In this document: piece after piece, positions 55,253 to 62,357 of the stretch
Numbering within the stretch: position 1 is the first letter of the stretch
How the letters are laid out: each line of letters begins with the position of its first letter
Assembly: GCA_017558065.1 (NCBI GenBank)
Contig: JAFYWK010000056.1
Span: forward strand, 62,001 to 126,000
Direction: 5' to 3'
Length of the DNA stretch: 64,000 nucleotides
Source: Paludibacteraceae bacterium
GTDB lineage: Bacteria; Bacteroidota; Bacteroidia; Bacteroidales; Paludibacteraceae
Position numbers and translations under genes: made by a program
The notes under the pieces: model-generated
What the model was told of the DNA's origin: nothing
Seen by the model: only the letters and a program-made list of their open reading frames with translations
Databases searched by the model: none

Positions 55253-56911
55253 ATGAAGAAAATTCATTTGCTCCTTTTGAGCGTTACGCTGTGTTTGTTC
55301 TCAGCGTGTCACAATGACATTTGGGATGCCATTGACGGACTTGACTCCCGTGTCACCAAACTCGAAGAACTCTGCAAAGAGATGAACACCAACATCACTT
55401 CTTTGCAAACTATCGTGGATGTATTGCAATCCAACGACTTTATTACAGGTGTAGTAGAAATTAAAAAAGATGGCGAAGTGATTGGCTATACCATTACTTT
55501 CGGCAAACATGACCCTATTACCATTTATCACGGACAAGACGGAAAGGATGGTCAAAATGGCGCAGATGGTAAAGATGGTCAAGACGGACAAAATGGCTCC
55601 GATGGCAAAGATGGCTCTACTCCTGTGATTGGTGTAGCACAAGACACCGATGGAGTATATTATTGGACATTGAATGGCGAGTGGTTATTGGATGACAATG
55701 GCAACAAACTCCCAGTTTCAGGCAAAGATGGTCAAAACGGAACCAATGGCTCTAATGGTCAAGATGGCACAGACGGTAAAGACGGACAAGATGGCGAGGA
55801 TGGCAAAGACGGTGCTGATGGTCAAGATGGTAAAGACGGTAAAGATGGTATTACGCCACAACTGAAGATTGAAGACGGCTATTGGTACATCTCTTATGAC
55901 AATGGTACGACTTGGACACAACTTGGCAAAGCCACAGGCGAAGACGGCAAAGATGGTACTGATGGCGAAGATGGCAAAGACGGACAAAACGGTACAGATG
56001 GAAAGGACGGGCAAGACGGCGATTCTATGTTCCAATCCGTAACCCAAGATGAGAACTATGTCTATTTCACCCTTGCTGATGGTACAGTAATTAAGATTGT
56101 AAAAGGTAGTGGTAGTAACGACCAACCAAATTCAGAGTTTATCTTTACTATAACATACGACCCTAATGGTGGTGAAGGTGTGATGGAAAAAGACACATTC
56201 TATTATGGAGAAACCAAGAACTTGACCAGCTGCAATTATAAGAAAAAAGGACATCATTTTATGGGATGGAACACCAAAGCTAATGGAACTGGAGCTCCAT
56301 ACACAGACGCTCATCAAATGACTATCGAAAAAAATATCACTTTATATGCGCAATGGCAAGAATATGAGGCTGTAGATTTGGGATTAAGCGTCCTATGGGC
56401 GGCTTTTGATGTTGGGGCTACTGCTCCCCAAGAAATTGGATACTTATTTGCATGGGGTGAAATTGAACCAAAAGAATATTCTCAATTCACTTGGTCTACA
56501 TATAAATTTGGAGGTTACTCTCAATTAACTAAATATTGTACTGAAGGTGCTTATGGAATATTGGATAACAAAGTAACTCTTGATTTAGAAGATGATGCAG
56601 CGAATGTACATTGGGGAGGAGATTGGCGCATGCCAACAGTTGAAGAAGTTACTGAATTAATAGAAAAATGTAAATGGAGTGGCTATGTGTATGCGAGTGG
56701 TAACGGTAATTCTATACACTTCCCAGTGTATGGACATTCATATTTTGGTACCATGCATTATGGATATCGCGCATGGTCTTCATCACTTTCTTCTCAAAAT
56801 TCTAATTATGCTAAGGATTTTTATGTACATGACCGAGATATAAACATGAAATTGTATGATAGAGAGCGTTATCTTTATGGTTTTATTCGACCTGTTAAAG
56901 ATAAAAAATAA
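55253..56911 (+). CDS. Collagen-like surface lipoprotein with DUF4988-type N-terminus and InlB repeat
   Basis: 552 residues from ATG at 55253. Lipobox LFSAC. A coiled coil (about 25-65: LDSRVTKLEELCKEMNTNI) and DUF4988-like segment (VVEIKKDGEVIGYTITFG) are followed by long Gly-x-y tracts of the KDGQDGQNG sort in three blocks (about 98-122, 158-203, 229-262), separated by small conserved inserts (PVIGVAQDTDGVYYWTLNGE). Then an InlB/Listeria-Bacteroides repeat (ITYDPNGGEGVMEKDTFYYG) and a C-terminal domain with WGGDWRMPTVEEVTELIEKC and LYGFIRPV. The Gly-x-y part should form a triple helix on the cell surface. Binding partner unknown. It is preceded by the structured leader. Confidence 0.85.
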   Translation: MKKIHLLLLSVTLCLFSACHNDIWDAIDGLDSRVTKLEELCKEMNTNITSLQTIVDVLQSNDFITGVVEIKKDGEVIGYTITFGKHDPITIYHGQDGKDGQNGADGKDGQDGQNGSDGKDGSTPVIGVAQDTDGVYYWTLNGEWLLDDNGNKLPVSGKDGQNGTNGSNGQDGTDGKDGQDGEDGKDGADGQDGKDGKDGITPQLKIEDGYWYISYDNGTTWTQLGKATGEDGKDGTDGEDGKDGQNGTDGKDGQDGDSMFQSVTQDENYVYFTLADGTVIKIVKGSGSNDQPNSEFIFTITYDPNGGEGVMEKDTFYYGETKNLTSCNYKKKGHHFMGWNTKANGTGAPYTDAHQMTIEKNITLYAQWQEYEAVDLGLSVLWAAFDVGATAPQEIGYLFAWGEIEPKEYSQFTWSTYKFGGYSQLTKYCTEGAYGILDNKVTLDLEDDAANVHWGGDWRMPTVEEVTELIEKCKWSGYVYASGNGNSIHFPVYGHSYFGTMHYGYRAWSSSLSSQNSNYAKDFYVHDRDINMKLYDRERYLYGFIRPVKDKK

Positions 56912-57000
56912 ACTTAATTATCAGGGTACTATTAGATATACTCATGCGTATAGTATCTATAAAAAATATCAATACAAAAGTTATTATTATTTAGAAACTT

Positions 57001-57516
57001 ATGAAATATAAAGATTTTGAATATGATTTTGTAGAAAGGACTTTGAGAAACATTGAATGGATTGCGAAACAAAATCCTACAGTCAAAGACGATCCAACAT
57101 CTATGACATTTTATGAATTTACAAATCTCATCAATCAGTGTTTAGGGTTGATAATACTTGTCAAAGAGTTATCTGATGACAGTTTTGTTAAAAGCTTACC
57201 ACAAGCAATAGAACATTATAGTTTAAGAAAAACTGATATAGATGGGCTTGCAGACAATGACCTTATCCTACTCAATGTTCTAACTCACCTTCGGAATAGT
57301 ATTGCTCATGGACATATACAGCAAAGTGATGATGGTAATGATGAAATAACAGAAGTAGTATTTTGGGATGCAAAACCGTGGGAATTAAAGAAAGAAAACA
57401 AAGATATGACTATAGACAATGCAGAAGTAAAGATTTTTCTTACATTTGAGAAATTGAAAAATTTTGCAAATACTATCGCTAACGAGTATCTTATCAAAAA
57501 AAGGATTAAGCAATAA
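57001..57516 (+). CDS. HEPN-domain-like protein
   Basis: 171 residues, all helical in appearance. The RxxxxH motif of HEPN proteins is at 98-103 in THLRNSIAHGHIQQ, preceded by the helix LADNDLILLNVL. It resembles the pEK499-type HEPN family. HEPN proteins with this motif are often ribonucleases in toxin-antitoxin or defence systems; that is a family-level statement. The gene is AT-rich, lies 89 nt after the collagen-like gene and has a strong terminator of its own. Confidence 0.65.
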   Translation: MKYKDFEYDFVERTLRNIEWIAKQNPTVKDDPTSMTFYEFTNLINQCLGLIILVKELSDDSFVKSLPQAIEHYSLRKTDIDGLADNDLILLNVLTHLRNSIAHGHIQQSDDGNDEITEVVFWDAKPWELKKENKDMTIDNAEVKIFLTFEKLKNFANTIANEYLIKKRIKQ

Positions 57517-57532
57517 TCCTCTATCGAATCCT

Positions 57533-57567
57533 CTCGCCCTGCAAGTCATTTGCGGGGTGAGTTTTTT
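57533..57567 (+). terminator. Terminator after the HEPN gene
   Basis: CTCGCCCTGCAA-GTCA-TTTGCGGGGTGAG followed by TTTTTT. Confidence 0.85.
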
Positions 57568-57694
57568 GTAGATATTAGAAATACTACTTACTTATGACAA
57601 ATTAGATATAAGTATATCTCATGGTAGGTAACATATACGGCATTTGCCAAATCACGCAGATAATCTTATATTTTCTCATAAATTTGCACATTTA

Positions 57695-57726
57695 TTTGCT
57701 TATGTCAAAAAAATCTAGTAACTTTG
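57695..57726 (+). promoter_or_regulatory. Promoter of the ParA-HEPN pair
   Basis: TTTG (57695-57698), 20 bp, TAACTTTG (57719-57726). The leader of about 165 nt starts with hairpin AGAATGA...TCATTCT (57732-57757). Confidence 0.75.
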
Positions 57727-57895
57727 CAGCAGAATGATTTATTGTGTAGTCATTCTACGATTAGTATGGAAAAATGTACTATCCAATAAATAGGTTGGAG
57801 GCATTGGGCTATTTATTATTTTAAATAGATGAAAAGTCATTGAGTTTATTAATGCAAATATTAAAATATAAAATATTAACAAAAACACAGATACT

Positions 57896-58912
57896 ATGGC
57901 AAACAAAATTCTACTTTTTAATCACAAAGGAGGGGTCAGTAAAACAACTTCCACAATGAATATTGGTTGGAAATTAGCAGAACTAGGAAAAAAAGTCTTA
58001 TTAGTTGATGCAGATCCCCAATGTAATTTATCAGCATTTTTCTTAAATGATAATTTTGATCAATATTATGATGACGAAAACACGAAGAACAATAACCTCA
58101 TGGCAGGGGTACAACCTGCATTTATTGGTTCCCCGAATCCGATAAATGCTTTAGATTGTCCAGTGCATCCTCGAAATACAAACTTATTTTTATTACCAGG
58201 ACATATGAATTTGTCAGAATTAGAAGCACAACTAACATTTGCATTAACAGCTTCTATGACCTTGACAGGTTTGCAAAATCTACCAGGTTCATTCAACGAT
58301 TTAATTGATAAAGTTGTTGCCAAATATTCTATTGATTATGTTTTAATGGATGTTAACCCTGGTCTTGGTCCTATTAATCAAGTTTTGTTTTTAATTAGTG
58401 ATGGATTCATTATTCCTACAAATCCTGATTTGTTCTGTATTATGGCGTTAAATAGTCTTTCGCGAATTTTACCTACATGGATACATTGGAAAAAACAAAA
58501 TATAGATGCTTTTGCTGATGCTGCTTATCCGCTGCCAGATACAACAACACGTTTCATCGGAACTTTAATACAACGATTTAACATCCGCAATGGTGTTGCA
58601 GCAGGACCTTATAAGGATCTTATTCAGGTCATTAAAGATATGACAACTAATAAATTTGTCCCTGCAATTCAAAACGAGGGTATGATATTTGAAGAGGATA
58701 AATATATATTTGATAATTATTGTTTGTGCGAAATCAAGGATTTTGCCTCATTAGGTCAAAAAAGTCAACAATACCATGTCCCTGTGTATGCCCTTGCTGA
58801 TAACGAAATTGAGCAAACTGGTGTTGTTTTACAGCAACAAATAATAGCTCGAAATAATTTTAATCAACAATTTACTGATATTGCTAATTTCATAATTCAA
58901 TTATATGAATAA
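57896..58912 (+). CDS. ParA-family ATPase coupled to a HEPN gene
   Basis: 338 residues. Deviant Walker A HKGGVSKTT (10-18), LLVDADPQCNLS (Walker A' region) and a Walker B-like VLMDVNPGLGPINQ are clear ParA/MinD/Soj marks. The region after about 200 (RFIGTLIQRFNIRNG, DLIQVIKDMTTNKFVPAI, LGQKSQQYHVPVYAL) is conserved-looking but not that of plasmid ParA; no ParB gene or parS-like repeats are next to it. It has its own promoter, and its stop overlaps the start of the HEPN gene by 8 nt. ATP-driven dimerisation could sense a signal and control the HEPN partner; this is inference. AT-rich compared with the housekeeping genes. Confidence 0.85.
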   Translation: MANKILLFNHKGGVSKTTSTMNIGWKLAELGKKVLLVDADPQCNLSAFFLNDNFDQYYDDENTKNNNLMAGVQPAFIGSPNPINALDCPVHPRNTNLFLLPGHMNLSELEAQLTFALTASMTLTGLQNLPGSFNDLIDKVVAKYSIDYVLMDVNPGLGPINQVLFLISDGFIIPTNPDLFCIMALNSLSRILPTWIHWKKQNIDAFADAAYPLPDTTTRFIGTLIQRFNIRNGVAAGPYKDLIQVIKDMTTNKFVPAIQNEGMIFEEDKYIFDNYCLCEIKDFASLGQKSQQYHVPVYALADNEIEQTGVVLQQQIIARNNFNQQFTDIANFIIQLYE

Positions 58913-59573
58913 TGCATACGCTCACTTTCTATCATCTATTTGTGATATACAAAAATTGGGATGTATATATGACCAAACACTTAATCAATATCCCCTTTTA
59001 GATAACGAATTAAAGGATATCTTACGTGCGCAAATCGTGTATGCTGTAAGTGCAATGGATCGCTATATTCATGAAATTGTCAAAATAGGAATAATCAACT
59101 CTTATTTAGGCCAAAAAACTCCAACAGAAAAATGGAAGAGCACTTGTATTCCATTACCCAAAGTACAGGATATTGTAAATATTGAGAAGAGAACAGATTT
59201 GTCATCCTTTCAAAAAACGACTTTAATAGCACAACTATTGAATCAAATCGTTGAGCCTATTTTAAAGAACATGTCCTTTCAACATCCCGATAAAATTAAA
59301 GATGCATTAAGTTATATTTGGGAAGAGCCACATAAAATGCAAAGCGTCACGACTGTGATAAACTATAATCTAGTAGGAAACAATAGCAATGAAAAAACTA
59401 AATATTTAGAGCAAAAATTACAACTAATTGTGACAAGACGAAATAAAATTGTGCATGAAGCAGATTGGGATATTACAACTGGAGATAGATGTGCAATTTG
59501 CAAAAATGAAGTAGATGATATAATCTCATTCATAGAAAAATTCGTAATGGCTATTCATAGTAAGATTATTTAA
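58905..59573 (+). CDS. HEPN protein (RiboL-PSP-HEPN-like), partner of the ParA ATPase
   Basis: 222 residues, helical. RxxxxH motif at 179-184 in TRRNKIVHEADWDI, where the RRNKIVHE-D form fits the RiboL-PSP-HEPN type. The N-terminal half has RAQIVYAVSAMDRYIHEIV, another block of that family. A CAIC pair lies at about 195. It is probably a ribonuclease or its relative, acting in the cytoplasm. The ATG overlaps the ParA stop, so the two proteins should be made in fixed ratio. A hairpin terminator follows at 59688. Confidence 0.75.
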   Translation: MNNAYAHFLSSICDIQKLGCIYDQTLNQYPLLDNELKDILRAQIVYAVSAMDRYIHEIVKIGIINSYLGQKTPTEKWKSTCIPLPKVQDIVNIEKRTDLSSFQKTTLIAQLLNQIVEPILKNMSFQHPDKIKDALSYIWEEPHKMQSVTTVINYNLVGNNSNEKTKYLEQKLQLIVTRRNKIVHEADWDITTGDRCAICKNEVDDIISFIEKFVMAIHSKII

Positions 59574-59687
59574 CATTAATTCTTTAAGACAAATTTTTAT
59601 AATATTTAAATAGTTTGTTGGATATAAAACTTAAGAACAATGTCTTGATTTTCGGCACTAAAACAAAATAAAACACAATAAGCACAC

Positions 59688-59737
59688 AAGCGGGAGACGT
59701 TGGTAATCAACACCTTCCGCTTGCTTTAAGCGTCTTT
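59688..59737 (+). terminator. Terminator after the ParA-HEPN pair
   Basis: AAGCGGGAGACGTTG and CAACACCTTCCGCTT form an imperfect hairpin, followed by GCGTCTTTTTAT. Confidence 0.6.
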
Positions 59738-59752
59738 TTATAGCAAAATTTA

Positions 59753-59850
59753 CAAATCTTCGGCACAAAATCCCTTCCGTGCCGAAGATTTTTGCAGCAT
59801 TATTACAGAAGCACATTTATAGAAAGCCACCGAAAGCCCATAGAAGTCCT
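59753..59850. repeat. R6 direct repeat, copy 1
   Basis: AAATCTTCGGCAC-AAAATCCCTTCC-GTGCCGAAGATTT (13-bp perfect stem), then TTGCAGCATTATTA and ATAGAAAGCCACCGAAAGCC. Copy 2 is at 62091-62185; the two lie on either side of the MalS-like gene. Confidence 0.85.
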
Positions 59851-59879
59851 AGAGATGTTCTTGTCTTGTTCTATGCTTG

Positions 59880-59975
59880 CGCTGATTCCTCAAAGTGGGG
59901 ACTTTTCGGGCGCTACGCTCGGAGTGCGTTCCGTCGCACTCCTTCAGGTCCCGAAATTTACGGGGAACTTGTGGG
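59880..59975. repeat. Nested palindromes after the MalS-like gene
   Basis: GGAGTGCG-TTCCGT-CGCACTCC (59929-59952) inside GGGACTTTTCGGG...TTCAGGTCCCG. R3-like; may serve as a terminator for the minus-strand gene. Confidence 0.55.
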
Positions 59976-59982
59976 ACTCTCG

Positions 59983-61701
59983 CTAAAGTCTTGGGCAAAC
60001 TAATTTGATAATTGCAATATTGTTTGCAAAATAAGGGAAAACAACTTTGCCATTGTGCACCTTCGTCTTTTGTCCAGTGTAGAGTTCTACGACCTCTGCG
60101 CCTTCCGCAAAAGTGTTGTCAAGGCAAATCGCTTGTCCTGCTATCGGTAGTACACGAATAACCACTGTATCATTATCGTTGTATCGTGCACAAGTATGCA
60201 CATCTATCGTATGTTGCTTGCCTGTGCCAATCACGGGATAGGTTTTGCGTATCTGCCCTAAACGCTGAAAATGTTGCAACTGATTTTCATTAATATCGCT
60301 CCAATCCATATCTGAACGAAAGGCTTGATCACTATCTACATTGAAGCGCGCATCACTCAATTTTCTACCAGTCTCATCTCCATAAAACACTTGCACGGCA
60401 CCTGGAGCCAACAATAGTGTGGTAGCGCAATCAATCATATTAGACATGTCTGCATCGCGATGATACGAGTTGTTGAGATAGCTAAATGGGTGCCAATTCG
60501 TGTACATATTCAGGCTATCGGCATACGCTTGCCAAGTATATACTATCCCATCCAAATCGCCGTGCTTAGGGAAATAGAAATTGACCATACTTCCAAATCC
60601 CGCACTTGCATATTCGGGTTTATAATCTATTGATGCGCAATCGAAGTCGCCAGTCATATAAAAATCCTCTGTCCATTGGGCTGCGGCATCTTTGGGATGA
60701 GCCAAACGCCACTCTCGCAATGCCTCGTTGCAGGCGATATGCAGAGCTTTCCAACTATCTATATGAACATTCTCAACAATATCACAGCGGAAACCATCAA
60801 TACCAAATTCGCGAACCCACGAGGCAATCCAATCTACTAAATGTTTTTGTACAGTGGCTTTTCGGTCTTTGCGTAGCACTCGTGCAGAAGGATTCACCCA
60901 CGCATCATTCGCTTTGCCCTCTGCTTTCCATTTACGTTTGAGAAACGCAGGGATACGAACCATCTCCGTACTTTCCTCTTTGAAGTCAGGCATACCAAAC
61001 ACCGTTGCCTCTAACGGATTATTCTCGTCCCAATGCTCATCTGGCATACGAATCCATGGACGGTCATACCAACCAGACCATGTCAATCGCTGCGCAAAGA
61101 AATCATCAAAACTCCACTCACGTATGTGTTCTGCTGCTTGTTGCGGGGTCAATCCCATTTCTGCAAAACCATACTGTATGGCATCTAATAGAGTCGGATA
61201 ACCTGGATTATTCAAGTTAGCTCCGAGCATCACGCGTATTCCTTGTGCATGCAGTGTATCTACCAATGCACGAAACTCCTCTACTGTTCCATAGTTCTTA
61301 TCTATTTGGGTGTAATCCAATGGATAATAACCATGATAGCCATAGTGCGGAAAATCGTTGATTGAGCCACTGCCTGACATCCAACCATGGATTTGTTCAT
61401 AGACATCAGTCATCCATACAACATCCACTCCTAAATCGGTGAAGTATCCCTCTTTGGCTTTTTGCAACATACCTTTGAAATCTCCGCCATGAAAGGTGGC
61501 AGCATTCAATTGTTCAGTACCATAATCAACGATGCGCCCATAGTTGATATCATTGGTGGTATCTCCATTGCAAAACCGATCAGTAATGACAAAATACACC
61601 GAAGCGCCACGCCAATCAAATGTGTCTGCCGTGTTATTTGAGGCGAACAACGATATTGCGTTACAGACCAATACACTAAATAGAATGACTTGTTTCTTCA
61701 T
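59983..61701 (-). CDS. MalS-like GH13 protein with altered active-site residues
   Basis: 572 residues; signal peptide about 1-20. The overall sequence follows periplasmic MalS-type alpha-amylases (VYFVITDRFCNGD, HGGDFKGM, GYHGYYPLDYTQIDKNYG, VQVFYGDETGRKLSD, QAFRSDMDW). The nucleophile is kept (DGFRCD, Asp307). Other catalytic positions differ: region I reads VMLGANLNNPGY where family members have a D...NH pattern (Asp to Gly160, His to Asn165); region III reads FYMTGDFD where a Glu is expected (Asp352); region IV reads YLNNSYHRDAD in place of an SSHD-type motif. It may be a binding protein or a changed enzyme. Flanked by R6 repeats. Confidence 0.8.
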   Translation of the reverse strand: MKKQVILFSVLVCNAISLFASNNTADTFDWRGASVYFVITDRFCNGDTTNDINYGRIVDYGTEQLNAATFHGGDFKGMLQKAKEGYFTDLGVDVVWMTDVYEQIHGWMSGSGSINDFPHYGYHGYYPLDYTQIDKNYGTVEEFRALVDTLHAQGIRVMLGANLNNPGYPTLLDAIQYGFAEMGLTPQQAAEHIREWSFDDFFAQRLTWSGWYDRPWIRMPDEHWDENNPLEATVFGMPDFKEESTEMVRIPAFLKRKWKAEGKANDAWVNPSARVLRKDRKATVQKHLVDWIASWVREFGIDGFRCDIVENVHIDSWKALHIACNEALREWRLAHPKDAAAQWTEDFYMTGDFDCASIDYKPEYASAGFGSMVNFYFPKHGDLDGIVYTWQAYADSLNMYTNWHPFSYLNNSYHRDADMSNMIDCATTLLLAPGAVQVFYGDETGRKLSDARFNVDSDQAFRSDMDWSDINENQLQHFQRLGQIRKTYPVIGTGKQHTIDVHTCARYNDNDTVVIRVLPIAGQAICLDNTFAEGAEVVELYTGQKTKVHNGKVVFPYFANNIAIIKLVCPRL

Positions 61702-61759
61702 ACAATTATGTTTAATAAATCATGTAGTTATATTTAATAAATCTTTATATTCTCGTACA

Positions 61760-62085
61760 AATTCTATGCAAAACCTATAACTATATAGCAGCATTTTTAT
61801 ACATTTTTAATATTTGAACAGATATAATTTTAGTAGGACAATCAAATAAAAAATCTATAACATAGTGTAGATAAACATAATACCCCAATTTGGGGATTGT
61901 GTAGATGAGGAGAAAGCGATATTCGCAAGAGTATGAGCAAAAAATGTGATTTTTTAGGTGATAATTGGTAATCTTCGGCACAATCTTCGGCGCGCGAAAA
62001 CTTTTTTCAAAAAAAATACAACCATGCGGAAGTGGTTATAATACAGCCACTTCTGCATGCTTTATATGCCACATTTCACTCAAAA
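61760..62085. other. AT-rich intergenic DNA upstream of the MalS-like gene
   Basis: Mostly A/T with TATAAT-like runs. 61968-62000 has a partial R6 word (TCTTCGGCACAATCTTCGGC) and 62020-62056 a hairpin ACCATGCGGAAGTGGTTA with CAGCCACTTCTGCATGC. No gene is seen. Confidence 0.5.
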
Positions 62086-62090
62086 ATCTG

Positions 62091-62185
62091 CAACCTTCGG
62101 CACAAAATCCCTTCCGCGCCGAAGATTTTTGCAGCATTATTATAGAGATACGTTTATAGAAAGCCACCGAAAGCTCATAGATATC
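62091..62185. repeat. R6 direct repeat, copy 2
   Basis: CCTTCGGCAC-AAAATCCCTTCC-GCGCCGAAGA, then TTTTTGCAGCATTATTATAG and ATAGAAAGCCACCGAAAGCT. Same orientation as copy 1, roughly 85 percent alike by eye. Confidence 0.85.
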
Positions 62186-62298
62186 CCACAGATTTCCTAT
62201 GGTGCTCCCGAAACTTGCAGCACGCCTATTCTGTCAAAATACCAACAATTAAATGACGGCTTGAAAATGCGACAAAAGTACGGGTTTATGCAAAAACA

Positions 62299-62330
62299 TT
62301 TGCATATATCAAGGATTTTCACTACCTTTG
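62299..62330 (+). promoter_or_regulatory. Promoter of the mpl fusion gene
   Basis: TTTG (62299-62302), 20 bp, TACCTTTG (62323-62330), 28 bp before the ATG. Confidence 0.8.
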
Positions 62331-62357
62331 CAGTCTAATTAACAATAATAAAGAACT

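Noticed and set aside
57896..58912. ParA gene as part of a plasmid or chromosome partition locus.
   Set aside because: No parB gene and no iterated parS-like sites nearby; the coupled gene is HEPN-like.
59779..60003. Open frames across the R6 repeat and nested palindromes.
   Set aside because: They are made of repeat sequence and overlap the end of the MalS-like gene.
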